Assembly (NCBI GenBank): GCA_007120035.1 | Contig: SKON01000124.1 | Coordinates: forward strand, 1-49,861 | Source of the DNA: Myxococcales bacterium | GTDB taxonomy: Bacteria > Myxococcota_A > Bradymonadia > Bradymonadales > Bradymonadaceae | Direction of reading: 5' to 3' | Length of the DNA: 49,861 bases | Shown here: piece by piece, positions 1 through 9,018 of the stretch | Layout of the letters: each line of letters begins with the position of its first letter | Numbering within the stretch: the first letter of the stretch is position 1 | Position numbers and translations under genes: made by a program | Notes under the pieces: model-generated | Database searches by the model: none | What the model was told of the DNA's origin: nothing | The model's input: the letters and a program-made list of their open reading frames with translations, nothing else

Positions 1-1
1 G

Positions 2-1729
2 CTCGCCACCGCCGCCGGCGGCGAACTCCCCCCCGACGCCGACGCCGAACTCACCGACGTCCCCGACAACGTCGCCGACCTCGCCGCCGCCCTCGTCGAC
101 GCCATCGCCGACGCCTACCAGGCCCGTGACCAGGCTTTCGCCGACGCCGGCCTCGACCCGGCCCACCTCGACGACCTCTTCGATCACGCCCACGCCCTTA
201 TTCTACCACACAGTTCCGAGACCTCCGTCCTCGATGATCCCGACCTGGTAGCCACGCTAGAGGAGTTCCCCATCCAGGATCTCCTCGACATCTCCCTCGC
301 CCTCACGGCCCACATCACCGCCGCCATCGACAACTCCGAACTCACCACCGACGACCTGGACGCCGAGTTCCTCGCCATCTTCGACACCCCCGCCGGCCTG
401 GTGATCCTCGGCGACGCCGGCGACACCCTCTACGATCCCGCTGACAATCCCCGCCTCGAAGGTCCCATCGCCCTCCTCCTCGACATCGGCGGCGACGACA
501 CCTACCGGCTCCCCGTCGCAGCCAACCAATCCGTGCTGAACGGCCTCTCCGTCCTGGTGGACCTCGGCGGCGACGATCTCTTCACCTACGCCCAGACCGG
601 CGACCCCCTCGACGGCGGTGACCTCCTCGCCAGCGACGACGCCGGCCGCCGAACCCCGGACCCCGCGGGCCCCTCCGCGCTGGGCGCCGTCTCCCTCTCC
701 GACACCGCCCGTCAGGGCGCGGGCCGCCTGGGCATCGGACTCCTCTTCTCCCTCGGCGAAGGCGACGACACCTACGAGACGCTTCGCATCGGCCAGGGCG
801 CAGCCGTCCTCGGCGTCGGCGCCCTCTTCGACGATGGCGGCCACGACACCTTCACCGCCGAGGCTCTCGCCCAGGGCGCAGCCCTCGCCGGCCTGGGCCT
901 GCTCTTCAACGCCGCAGGCGACGACTCCTACCACCTCTGGCACGCCGGCCAGGGCTTCGGCACCGCCGGCGGGACCGGGATCCTCCTCGACGCCACCGGC
1001 GACGACCACTACTACGCCACCCCGGGTATCGGCGCCCCCGAGCTTGTCCTCTACCGGGCCCCCTTCGAGTCCGGCAACGTCAACGCCAACTTCGCCCAGG
1101 GCGCATCCGTCGGCACAGACCAGATCGCCGCCGGCCGAGGCATCCTCCGCGACCGCGCCGGCGCTGACCGATACGACGCCGCCTACTTCGCCCAGGGCTA
1201 CGCTCGCCAGCTCGGCCTCGGCCTCCTCTCAGACGGTGACGGCGCCGACATCTTCGAGGCCCGAGGTTCCGCCCAGGCCACCGCCGAACGGGGCGGCCTG
1301 GCCCTCTTCTTCGGCGGCGGCGGCGACGACGAGTTCAACCTCGAGACCTCCCCCCGCCCCCTCGGCCAAGGCGCCTCTCCTTCGATGGCCTTCAGCGCGT
1401 TCATCATCGACGGCGGCGCCCCGGTCCTGCGCTACATGACCCCTGGCGGCGCCGTGTCCTTCGACGGCGGCCTCTCCCTGGCCCTCTTCGACGGCGGCCC
1501 CTCGGACCACCGCTCCTTCGGCGGCGGCCTGGGCTCGGCCTCCTTCGATCTCCCCACCGATTCTCCGTTGACCCGCATCATCACCGGCGCCTTCTTCGTC
1601 CAACTCGGCGCCCAACTCGACCTCTATGACCACCCCACGGCCTCGGCCCTGGGCATCGACAACGACACCTCCTGGCGGCAGGACGACCCCGACCTCCCCT
1701 TCGAGATCGGCGTCGGCCTCGACCAGTGA
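2..1729 (+). CDS. GDD-Y repeat protein, 3' part (5' end outside window)
   Basis: The reading frame is open from the first bases of the window to TGA at 1727-1729, so about 575 C-terminal residues are visible and the start is missing. The first ~130 residues are acidic, Ala/Asp/Leu-rich and probably helical. From about position 460 there are roughly nine imperfect repeats of ~25-30 residues. Each has a hydrophobic GLLxD strand, then a GDD(T/S)Y-type turn (GGDDTY, GGDDLF, EGDDTY, GGHDTF, AGDDSY, TGDDHY, AGADRY, DGADIF, GGDDEF), and often an AQGA segment. This periodicity suggests a solenoid or beta-helix with acidic, possibly Ca-binding turns, and an exported location; both are inference. It resembles RTX repeats only loosely because the nonapeptide spacing is absent. 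No catalytic domain is recognisable and the function is unknown. A sigma70-like promoter for the next operon follows 3 bases after the stop. Confidence 0.8.
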   Translation, partial: LATAAGGELPPDADAELTDVPDNVADLAAALVDAIADAYQARDQAFADAGLDPAHLDDLFDHAHALILPHSSETSVLDDPDLVATLEEFPIQDLLDISLALTAHITAAIDNSELTTDDLDAEFLAIFDTPAGLVILGDAGDTLYDPADNPRLEGPIALLLDIGGDDTYRLPVAANQSVLNGLSVLVDLGGDDLFTYAQTGDPLDGGDLLASDDAGRRTPDPAGPSALGAVSLSDTARQGAGRLGIGLLFSLGEGDDTYETLRIGQGAAVLGVGALFDDGGHDTFTAEALAQGAALAGLGLLFNAAGDDSYHLWHAGQGFGTAGGTGILLDATGDDHYYATPGIGAPELVLYRAPFESGNVNANFAQGASVGTDQIAAGRGILRDRAGADRYDAAYFAQGYARQLGLGLLSDGDGADIFEARGSAQATAERGGLALFFGGGGDDEFNLETSPRPLGQGASPSMAFSAFIIDGGAPVLRYMTPGGAVSFDGGLSLALFDGGPSDHRSFGGGLGSASFDLPTDSPLTRIITGAFFVQLGAQLDLYDHPTASALGIDNDTSWRQDDPDLPFEIGVGLDQ

Positions 1730-1731
1730 CC

Positions 1732-1761
1732 TTGACAGATCCCCCGAGGTTTCGGTCGAAT
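1732..1761 (+). promoter_or_regulatory. Candidate sigma70 promoter of the xdh operon
   Basis: A perfect -35 hexamer TTGACA (1732-1737) is followed after 18 bp by TCGAAT (1756-1761; 4 of 6 matches to TATAAT). It lies in the 79-bp gap upstream of xdhA, 47 bp before the start codon. There is no experimental support. Confidence 0.45.
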
Positions 1762-1808
1762 GTGCGCCAACGTCTTCGGCCCCATAACACGGCATCCAGG
1801 ACCACCCC

Positions 1809-3275
1809 ATGACCCAGCCCGTCACCTTCTGGCTCAACGACCAACCCATCGAGACCGACGCTCCCGACGGCCTCCTGGTCCTTGACTATCTCCGACGTCA
1901 GCGCCTCCTCACCGGCACCAAAGAGGGCTGCAAAGAAGGGGACTGCGGCGCCTGCTCCATCCTCCTGGGCGACCTCAATGACGGCCGCGTCGTCTACACC
2001 CCGGTCACCAGTTGCCTCGTCCCCGTCGGGGAGCTCCACGGCCGTCACCTGGTCTCCATCGAGGGCCTGAACCTCCCCTCCGGACTGAACCCCGTCCAGC
2101 AGGCCATGGTCGACCGATGCGGGTCCCAATGTGGCTTCTGCACCCCGGGGTTCATCGTCTCCATGTGCTGGTATATGCTCGGATCCCCGGATCACAAGCC
2201 TACCTTGCAGGGCTTTCAGCGGGCCTTCAGCGGCAACCTTTGTCGGTGCACGGGCTACGCTTCCATCAACCGGGCGAGCCTCGACCTGGTGGACCGATTC
2301 TCCGAAGGCGGCGATCTCCACCACGTGTGGACCGCCGATGACCGGGTCGCCGCCCTCTGCGACGCCGGCCTCCTCCCGACCTACTTCACCTCCATCGCCG
2401 ACCACCTCGCCACCATCGCTCCCCTCGACGAAGAGCCCATGGACCGCCTCGAAGAAGCCGACTTCTTCGTCGCCGGCGGCACCGACCTCTACGTCCAGAA
2501 GGGCGAACACCTCCCCCGCACGACGGTCAAGATCCTCAACCGTCACCCCGAGATGAAGGGCATCGACCGCCTCGACGACGACGGGATCTTCCGCGTCGGC
2601 GCCCTGACCACCTTCGAGGAGTTCGGCCACCACCCCGACATCCAGGCCATCATCCCCCGCATCCAGGACTATCTCTTCCTGATCGCCTCTCTCCCCCTTC
2701 GCATTCGGGCCACCCTCTCGGGTAATATCATCAACGCCTCCCCCATCGGCGACATGACCGCCCTCCTCCTGGCCATGGACTCCACCCTGGTCTTCGACAA
2801 CGGCGACCGCCGCCGCCCGGTCCCGATGAAACGGTTCTTCAAAGGCTACAAGATCTTCGACAAAGAGCCCGACGAACTCATGACCGAGATCCACTTCCCC
2901 ATCCCCGAGCCGGGCACCAAGATCCACTTCGAGAAGGTCTCCAAACGCAAATGCCTCGACATCGCCACCGTCAACAGCGCCGCCTCCCTGCGCGCCGATG
3001 AACAAGGGGTCCTGCGCCACGTCAGCCTCACCCTCGGCGGCGTCGCCGCCATCCCCCTCTACCTGAAAGAGACCAGCGAATTCCTCCTCGGACAGCCCCT
3101 CACCACCGACGTCGTCCTCGACGCTCTTCGAATCGCTCAGGGCGAGATCTCGCCGATCAGCGACGTCCGAGGCTCCGCCGATTACAAGCGGTTGCTGGCC
3201 CACCAGCTTCTCTGCGCCCACTTCACCGAACACTTCAGCCACCGCGTCTCCCCCGAGGCGCTCCTGGCCAGCTGA
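1809..3275 (+). CDS. xdhA: Xanthine dehydrogenase small subunit (2Fe-2S / FAD)
   Basis: A 488-residue electron-transfer subunit of molybdenum xanthine dehydrogenase, which oxidises hypoxanthine and xanthine to urate. The N-terminal plant-ferredoxin-type domain has CKEGDCGAC (C41, C46, C49) plus C69. The second [2Fe-2S] domain has CGFC (C108, C111) and CRC (C145, C147). From ~residue 215 there is a FAD-binding domain with FVAGGTDLYV and a segment SGNIINASPIGD, followed by the C-terminal CO-dehydrogenase-flavoprotein-like domain (~360-480). Length and domain order match the bacterial XdhA form, in which the iron-sulfur and FAD parts are fused. The start at 1809 has AGGA seven bases upstream. 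xdhB follows after 7 bp, with its ribosome site overlapping the xdhA stop. The subunit presumably feeds electrons to NAD+ in the cytoplasm. Confidence 0.95.
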   Translation: MTQPVTFWLNDQPIETDAPDGLLVLDYLRRQRLLTGTKEGCKEGDCGACSILLGDLNDGRVVYTPVTSCLVPVGELHGRHLVSIEGLNLPSGLNPVQQAMVDRCGSQCGFCTPGFIVSMCWYMLGSPDHKPTLQGFQRAFSGNLCRCTGYASINRASLDLVDRFSEGGDLHHVWTADDRVAALCDAGLLPTYFTSIADHLATIAPLDEEPMDRLEEADFFVAGGTDLYVQKGEHLPRTTVKILNRHPEMKGIDRLDDDGIFRVGALTTFEEFGHHPDIQAIIPRIQDYLFLIASLPLRIRATLSGNIINASPIGDMTALLLAMDSTLVFDNGDRRRPVPMKRFFKGYKIFDKEPDELMTEIHFPIPEPGTKIHFEKVSKRKCLDIATVNSAASLRADEQGVLRHVSLTLGGVAAIPLYLKETSEFLLGQPLTTDVVLDALRIAQGEISPISDVRGSADYKRLLAHQLLCAHFTEHFSHRVSPEALLAS

Positions 3276-3282
3276 GGACCCC

Positions 3283-5601
3283 ATGGCTTCCGACAAGACC
3301 AAACACTACGACGCCGAGCTCCACACCCGGGGCCTCTCCCACTACGTCGACGACGTCGCCCCCCCGGCGGGCATGCTCCACGCCGCCGTCTTCGGCTCCC
3401 CCGTCGCCAATGGGACCCTCCGAGGTATCGACATCTCCGAGGCCCTCAAGGCCCCCGGCGTCGTCCGGATCCTCACCGCCGACGACATCCCCGGCGAAAA
3501 CCAGATCGGCGCTGTCCTACCCGACGAGCCCCTCTTCGCCTCCGACGAGGTCCACTTCCAGGGCCACCCCATCGCCCTCGTCATCGCCGAGACCTATGAA
3601 GACGCCCGCCACGCCCTCACCCTGATCAAGACCGACATCGACGAGAAGCCCGCCGTCGTCGACCCCCGGGTCGCCCACCAAAACGGAGACATCCTCGGCA
3701 CCCCTCGCACCTTCGCCCTCGGCGACGTCGACAGCGCCTTCGCCGACTGCGACCTCATCCTCGAGGGCCGGGCCGACGTCGCCGGCCAGGAGCACCTCTA
3801 CCTCGAGACCCAGCGCGCCCGCGCCGTCCCCACCGAGGGCGACCGCCTCCGGGTCTTCTCCTCCACCCAGAGCCCCTACGCCGTCCAAAAGGCCGCCGCC
3901 CGCGTCCTGGGCCTGCCCAACCACAAGGTCGAGGTCGACGTGATCCGCCTCGGCGGCGGCTTCGGCGGCAAAGAAGACCAGGCCACCTGCTGGGCCTGCA
4001 TGGCCGCACTCGCCACACACCTCCTGCGCCGCCCCGTTCAGCTCGTCCTCCACCGCCTCGACGACCTGAAGATGACCGGCAAGCGCCACCCCTACACCGC
4101 CGACTACAAGATCGGCCTGACCCGAGACGGCAAGATCCTGGCCTACTCCGTGCGCCACTACCAGAACGCCGGCGCCAAGACCGACCTCTCCCTGGCCGTC
4201 CTGGAGCGGACCCTCTTCCACTCCACGAACTCCTACTTCATCCCCAACGTCCGGGCCTACGCCGCCTCATGCCGCACCAACCTCCCCCCGAACACAGCCT
4301 TCCGAGGCTTCGGCGGTCCCCAGGGCATGTTCGCCATCGAGAGCGCCATCGCCCACGCAGCCGACGAGCTCGGCCTCTCCCGCGAAGAGATCCAGCGCAA
4401 GAACCTCCTCCAGGAGGGAGAGTTCTTCCCCTACGGCCAGCGCGCCGAACACGCCCGCGCCGTCCCCACCTGGGACAAAGCCGACGAACTCTACGACCTC
4501 GACGCCTGGCGGGCCCGCGTCGACGCCTTCAACGCCGAGAACACCGCCCACAAGAAGGGCCTGGCCGCCATGCCCGTCTGCTTCGGCATCTCCTTCACCG
4601 CCACCTTCCTCAACCAGGCCTCGGCCCTCCTCCACGTCTACACCGACGGCAGCGTCAGCCTCTCCACAGGCGGGGTCGAGATGGGCCAGGGCATCAACTC
4701 CAAGCTCATCGGCATCGCCGCCCGGGCCCTCTCGGTCTCCGAGTCCCGCATCAAAGTCGAGACCACCAACACCACCCGGGTCGCTAACATGTCCCCCAGC
4801 GCCGCCAGCGCCACCACCGACCTCAACGGCAGCGCCACCGTCCTCGCCGCCGAAGAACTCCTGGACCGGTTCCGCACCCTCATAGCCAGGGAACTCTCCG
4901 CCCAGGATCCCGAGAACATCACCTTCGAGAACGAGCGGGTCTACTACCGCGGCAAACCGACGGACTGGACCTGGGAGAAGGTCGTCTCCCAGGCGTACCT
5001 CTCCCGGATCTCCCTGACCTCCCAGGCCTTCTTCGCCACCCCCAACATCTGGTTCGACAAATCCCGCGAAGAAGGCCGCCCCTTCGCCTACCACGTCTAC
5101 GGCACCGCCTTCCTCGAGGTCACCCTCGACGTCCTCCGCGGCATCTACGAGATCGACACCGTCCGCCTTGTCCACGACCTGGGCCGCCCCATCAACCGCC
5201 TCGTCGACCTCGGCCAGGTCGAGGGCGGCCTCGCTCAAGGCCTGGGCTGGATGACCCTCGAGGAGCTGGCCTTCGGCGACGACGGCCGCCTCCTCTCCCA
5301 CGCCCTTTCCACCTACAAGGCCCCCGACGGCGACTTCCTCCCCGACGACATCGAGGTTCACTTCCTGGAAGACGAAAACCCCGTCGGCCCCTACGGCTCC
5401 AAAGCCGTCGGCGAGCCACCCCTGATGTATGGCATCGGCGTGTACTTCGCGATCCGCGACGCCATGCAGGCCACCGCCGGCGACGCCCCCCTGCCCTTCG
5501 ACGCCCCACTCACCCCCGAGAAGGTCCTCCTCCAGCTCCACCACCGCCGGGTCGCTCGAATCTGGGAGGCCCCCCGGGAAGCCGCCGCTGCCGGCGAATA
5601 A
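3283..5601 (+). CDS. xdhB: Xanthine dehydrogenase large subunit (molybdopterin)
   Basis: A 772-residue catalytic subunit carrying the molybdopterin cofactor. Visible family motifs are GGGFGGKE (residues 224-231, cofactor-binding loop), FRGFGGPQG (the substrate-Arg region typical of true xanthine dehydrogenases), GGVEMGQGI, and near the C-terminus KAVGEPPLM, whose Glu (about E711) corresponds to the catalytic base. These residues favour xanthine dehydrogenase over aldehyde oxidase or CO dehydrogenase. Length is normal for XdhB. The start 7 bp after the xdhA stop uses GAGGA within the end of xdhA. It pairs with XdhA, and xdhC follows after 17 bp, so the three are one operon. No purine transporter or downstream uricase gene is seen in the window. 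Confidence 0.95.
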   Translation: MASDKTKHYDAELHTRGLSHYVDDVAPPAGMLHAAVFGSPVANGTLRGIDISEALKAPGVVRILTADDIPGENQIGAVLPDEPLFASDEVHFQGHPIALVIAETYEDARHALTLIKTDIDEKPAVVDPRVAHQNGDILGTPRTFALGDVDSAFADCDLILEGRADVAGQEHLYLETQRARAVPTEGDRLRVFSSTQSPYAVQKAAARVLGLPNHKVEVDVIRLGGGFGGKEDQATCWACMAALATHLLRRPVQLVLHRLDDLKMTGKRHPYTADYKIGLTRDGKILAYSVRHYQNAGAKTDLSLAVLERTLFHSTNSYFIPNVRAYAASCRTNLPPNTAFRGFGGPQGMFAIESAIAHAADELGLSREEIQRKNLLQEGEFFPYGQRAEHARAVPTWDKADELYDLDAWRARVDAFNAENTAHKKGLAAMPVCFGISFTATFLNQASALLHVYTDGSVSLSTGGVEMGQGINSKLIGIAARALSVSESRIKVETTNTTRVANMSPSAASATTDLNGSATVLAAEELLDRFRTLIARELSAQDPENITFENERVYYRGKPTDWTWEKVVSQAYLSRISLTSQAFFATPNIWFDKSREEGRPFAYHVYGTAFLEVTLDVLRGIYEIDTVRLVHDLGRPINRLVDLGQVEGGLAQGLGWMTLEELAFGDDGRLLSHALSTYKAPDGDFLPDDIEVHFLEDENPVGPYGSKAVGEPPLMYGIGVYFAIRDAMQATAGDAPLPFDAPLTPEKVLLQLHHRRVARIWEAPREAAAAGE

Positions 5602-5618
5602 CCCTCCGAGGCACATCG

Positions 5619-6632
5619 ATGGACCCCACCGTATGGACCTTTGCCCGAGATCGACTCGTCGACGGCGAGTCGGTCTTCCTCGCCATCGTCGCCGATCACA
5701 CCCGCCACTCCCCGGGCACCACGGGCGCCCAGTTCGCCGTCGCCCTCGACGGCACCACGGCGGGCACCATCGGCGGCGGCATCATGGAGGCCGACGTCCT
5801 CACCATGGCCGCTCGCGTCCTTCACGGCGACTCCTCCCATACCTACCCTCGCCAGGAGCGCCTCACCCACCGCCGGAAGGCCCCCGACGGCGCTTCTCCC
5901 TCCGGCCTGATCTGTGCCGGCCACCAGACCAACCTCTACGCCCTTCTCCGCCCCGAGCGGGATCTCCCCACGGTCCAAGAAATCACCGCTCGGATCACCA
6001 CAGACCAACCGGGCCTCCTCACCCTCTCCCCCGAGGGGCTCACCCTGGACACCACCGATCTACCCCCACGCTCCACCCCCACCACTCTCCACCCGGGCCC
6101 CCCGTTTCGCTTCCAGGCATCACTCCAGAACTGGAAACGGGCCGCCATCATCGGCGGTGGCCACTGTGGCCTCGCGCTCTCCCGGGTCCTTCGCCACCTG
6201 GGATACACCGTCACCGTCTTCGAGACCCGCCGGGAGGTCTTCACCTTCCAAGAGAACGAGCACGCCCACCATCGGATCGTCGTCGACGACTTCTCCGAGG
6301 CCGGGCCTATGATCACGCTCCCGGCCTGGACCCACGTGATCGTCATGACAGCCAACCTCCCCTCCGACGTCCGGGGCCTCCTCGGCACCGCAGAACTCCC
6401 CTTCCCCTATATCGGCGTCATGGGCGCCCCCGCCAAACTCCAACGCATCCGCGCCGCTCTCCGCGACGCCGGCATCAGCGACGACGCCATCGCCGGTATC
6501 CACGCCCCCATCGGCCTCCCCATGACCAGCAACACCCCCGAGGAGATCGCCATCAGCATCGCCGCCCAGCTCCTACAACTCCGCGAGGAGCTCTTCCCCT
6601 TCACCCGCCCCCCTGACCCCGGAAATGACTGA
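5619..6632 (+). CDS. xdhC: Xanthine dehydrogenase accessory protein XdhC
   Basis: A 337-residue maturation factor. Family members bind molybdenum cofactor, present it for sulfuration and hand it to the XdhB apoprotein. The N-terminal XdhC/CoxI-type domain contains GTIGGGIMEADV (~residues 49-60). The C-terminal XdhC Rossmann domain has a dinucleotide-type loop, IIGGGHCGLAL, around residue 175. Its position directly after xdhAB is the usual one and supports the assignment. The ribosome site GAGG lies seven bases before the ATG. No terminator is obvious in the 167 bp that separate it from the desaturase gene. Confidence 0.93.
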   Translation: MDPTVWTFARDRLVDGESVFLAIVADHTRHSPGTTGAQFAVALDGTTAGTIGGGIMEADVLTMAARVLHGDSSHTYPRQERLTHRRKAPDGASPSGLICAGHQTNLYALLRPERDLPTVQEITARITTDQPGLLTLSPEGLTLDTTDLPPRSTPTTLHPGPPFRFQASLQNWKRAAIIGGGHCGLALSRVLRHLGYTVTVFETRREVFTFQENEHAHHRIVVDDFSEAGPMITLPAWTHVIVMTANLPSDVRGLLGTAELPFPYIGVMGAPAKLQRIRAALRDAGISDDAIAGIHAPIGLPMTSNTPEEIAISIAAQLLQLREELFPFTRPPDPGND

Positions 6633-6730
6633 CCCTTTCCCCGGTTCTCTCCCGAACTTCCGCCCCAATACGGTGAAAAACACCATGGTCACCGTCAGCG
6701 AGCCGATTGACTTGCGAGTCACATGACATC

Positions 6731-6758
6731 CCCGGCATACTGGTGTACCCATACCGGG
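6731..6758. promoter_or_regulatory. Imperfect inverted repeat upstream of the desaturase gene
   Basis: CCCGGCAT (6731-6738) and ATACCGGG (6751-6758) form an inverted repeat with one mismatch around a 12-base centre. It lies 42 bp upstream of the desaturase start. It could be an operator for a lipid-responsive repressor or part of a hairpin in the leader. No regulator family is assigned. Confidence 0.3.
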
Positions 6759-6799
6759 CAGTATCCTCCCTACTTACGATGACCTGCTGAGAGCACCGC

Positions 6800-8059
6800 A
6801 TGACCTCCCCTGCCTCTGAACTCCCCCGCTACCCCAACACCCCTCGCCAGTGGTACTACGCCAGCCGCTTCGTGCTGATCCACATCCTCTGCTTCGCCGC
6901 CATCTGGACAGGCGTTCCCCTGGAAGCCCTCCTCCTCTGTCTGGGCCTCTACGTGATCCGTATGTTCGGCGTCACCGCCGGCTACCACCGGTACTTTTCC
7001 CACCGCACCTACAAGATGAACCGGGTCATGCAGTTCTTCATGGCCCTCCTGGCTCAATCCACCCTCCAGCAGGGCGTCCTGTGGTGGGCCGCCCACCACC
7101 GACACCACCACAAGCACTCCGACACCCCCGAAGATGTTCACTCCGTTCGCCAGGACGGCTTCTTCTGGGCCCACGTCGCCTGGGTCTTCTCCCCCCGGTG
7201 GACCGAGACCGACGAGAGCCGAGTCAAGGATCTGGCCCGCTACCCGGAGCTCCGTTTCCTGGACCGCTACCACTGGATCCCGGCCGTTTTGATGGCCGTC
7301 GGCTGCTACCTGTGGATGGGCGCCCCCGGACTGGTCGTGGGCTTCCTCTGGAGCACCGTCCTGGTCTGGCACGGCACCTTCACCATCAACTCCCTGGCCC
7401 ACGTGATTGGCTCCCGCCGATACGACACCGAGGACGACAGCAAAAACAACTGGTTCCTCGCCATCATCACCCTCGGCGAAGGGTGGCATAACAACCACCA
7501 CCACTATCAGGCCTCGGTCAACCAGGGCTTCTTCTGGTGGGAGTTCGACCCCACCTACTACGCCCTCTGGGTCATGAGTAAGCTCGGCCTCGTCCGAGAC
7601 CTCCGCAAGCCCCCCAAACACGTCATCGAGGATCGGCCTCACCCGACCGCGGTCCTGAAGGCCCGCGCCCAACAGGCTCGCCGAGACTTCGAAGAACGCC
7701 TCGGAGAGCTCCGCCTGGCCGCCCAGAAAGCCCGAGAAGAAGCCTCCAAACGGGTCGAGGACCTGGGCCATGACTTCGCCAAACGCATCGATGAGATGAG
7801 CTTCGACGTCGAGGAGCGCCTCGACGAGCTCTACCAGAACATGCAGTCCATCAAGCGCGGCGCCCATGACAAGATGGAGCAGCTCTCCCGGGACGCCTCA
7901 GAGCGTCTGGACTCCCTCTCTCACGAGATGGCCGTGAAGATGGCTCAGATGCGAGCCTCCGCCCAGGCCTCCGGAGATCGGGCCGCTCGGGCTATCGATG
8001 AGATCGCCGAGGCCACCCAGATCCGGATGCAGACCGGGGCCTCCATCAGTCAGGCCTGA
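6800..8059 (+). CDS. Acyl-CoA/acyl-lipid delta-9-type desaturase with long helical C-terminal tail
   Basis: A 419-residue membrane di-iron desaturase. The three histidine boxes of the family are present: HRYFSH (63-68), HRHHHKH (100-106) and HNNHHH (230-235), set between hydrophobic segments near 22-52, 160-180 and 180-200. Such enzymes introduce a cis double bond into acyl chains using O2 and reduced electron carriers. The core ends near residue 270, the usual bacterial length. It is followed by ~130 residues almost free of Pro and Gly and rich in Ala, Glu, Lys and Arg, with repeated A(K/R)xxxE and (E/K)RLDEL-like patterns. This predicts a long amphipathic, apolipoprotein-like or coiled-coil helix, an unusual addition. 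The gene converges on the carH-like gene with only 5 bp between stops. Confidence 0.9.
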   Translation: MTSPASELPRYPNTPRQWYYASRFVLIHILCFAAIWTGVPLEALLLCLGLYVIRMFGVTAGYHRYFSHRTYKMNRVMQFFMALLAQSTLQQGVLWWAAHHRHHHKHSDTPEDVHSVRQDGFFWAHVAWVFSPRWTETDESRVKDLARYPELRFLDRYHWIPAVLMAVGCYLWMGAPGLVVGFLWSTVLVWHGTFTINSLAHVIGSRRYDTEDDSKNNWFLAIITLGEGWHNNHHHYQASVNQGFFWWEFDPTYYALWVMSKLGLVRDLRKPPKHVIEDRPHPTAVLKARAQQARRDFEERLGELRLAAQKAREEASKRVEDLGHDFAKRIDEMSFDVEERLDELYQNMQSIKRGAHDKMEQLSRDASERLDSLSHEMAVKMAQMRASAQASGDRAARAIDEIAEATQIRMQTGASISQA

Positions 8060-8064
8060 TCCCT

Positions 8065-9006
8065 TCAGTCCTCCAGATAGTCCTGGAATTCTCGCAGCGT
8101 TCGAAACGCCCGGGTCCCCTCGACGTCCGCCGGAGCACCGCCGCCGCCGATCAGCACCTCTACATTCGGCGGCAGCATCTCCAGCAGGTCTCGTAAGAAC
8201 GCTCGGGTCGATCCTCTATGGGCCGACGTGGACACGCTCAACGCGATCGCGTCGGCCCCACACTGCTCGCTGGCCGCCGCCAGATCCCCCACGGGCGTAT
8301 TGACCCCCAGAAAGACCACCCGCTTCTGGGAGAGCGCCGCCACCAGAGCTGCCATATGCAACCCCAGGCAATGCTGCTCCCCCGACAGGGTCCCCAGGAC
8401 GATCGGCGCTCCCCGGGCCCGATCGCTCATCGGTCTCCAGGCGCTCACCAGAAAGTCTCGCAAGCACTCGCTGGCGAAGTGCTCGTGCAACACGCTCAGC
8501 CTCCCCGTGGCCCAGCTCGTGCCCAGCTCCACCAGAAAGGGCCCCACCCGATCCTCCAGAAAGTTCAACGCCGTCATCCGGCTGAACTCACTCCGCATCA
8601 ACCCTTCCAGACTCTCACGGTCCAGCGATGCCACCGCGCTCATCCACCCATCCACCCACGATCGATCTCGCCTCTCCTTCTGGCTCTCCGCCGGGGCCTT
8701 CGGGGCTTCCTCGACCTCCGCTTCTTCCTTCGGTCGACTCCGCTCCAAGAGGTTCTCCAGATCCTCTCGGCTCAATCCCCTCAATTGGGACGGACGGTAC
8801 CCCTGGTCCAGCACCTCCGTAATCATCCGCAGATGCTCGATGGTATCCACGCTGTAGATCCGATGGCCGGCATCGTTGCGCTGAGACTCCGGAAATCCGT
8901 ACCGTCTCTCCCAGGTCCGGATCGTCTCCACCGGCACCCCTGTCGCCATGGACAGCGCCCCGATATTCAATGTCGCCTCTTCCTCATTGCTCATGTTCGC
9001 TGCCAT
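8065..9006 (-). CDS. carH: CarH-like MerR-family B12-dependent photoreceptor regulator
   Basis: A 313-residue protein with a MerR-type winged helix at the N-terminus (~12-80; PVETIRTWERRYGFP recognition segment), an acidic linker, a helical cap and a C-terminal cobalamin-binding Rossmann domain. The light-sensor signatures are complete: W165-x9-E175-H176 in the helical bundle, and ExHxxG as E210-Q-H212-C-L-G215, whose His is the lower cobalt ligand. In characterised CarH proteins adenosylcobalamin drives DNA-binding tetramers in the dark, and light breaks the Co-C bond and releases DNA. Photosensing here is inferred from these residues. Targets are usually carotenoid genes, but none is in this window. 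The neighbours are a desaturase (convergent) and a GSH-hydroquinone reductase (divergent). An 11-bp direct repeat in its own leader suggests autoregulation. Confidence 0.88.
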   Translation of the reverse strand: MAANMSNEEEATLNIGALSMATGVPVETIRTWERRYGFPESQRNDAGHRIYSVDTIEHLRMITEVLDQGYRPSQLRGLSREDLENLLERSRPKEEAEVEEAPKAPAESQKERRDRSWVDGWMSAVASLDRESLEGLMRSEFSRMTALNFLEDRVGPFLVELGTSWATGRLSVLHEHFASECLRDFLVSAWRPMSDRARGAPIVLGTLSGEQHCLGLHMAALVAALSQKRVVFLGVNTPVGDLAAASEQCGADAIALSVSTSAHRGSTRAFLRDLLEMLPPNVEVLIGGGGAPADVEGTRAFRTLREFQDYLED

Positions 9007-9018
9007 GATCTAGATCTC

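Noticed and set aside
460-1400. RTX (hemolysin-type Ca-binding) repeats
   Set aside because: GDD turns are present but the GGxGxDxUx nonapeptide tandem spacing is not. Called a separate repeat type.
6709-6740. Sigma70 promoter TTGACT for the desaturase gene
   Set aside because: No acceptable -10 hexamer at 16-19 bp. The inverted repeat is reported instead.
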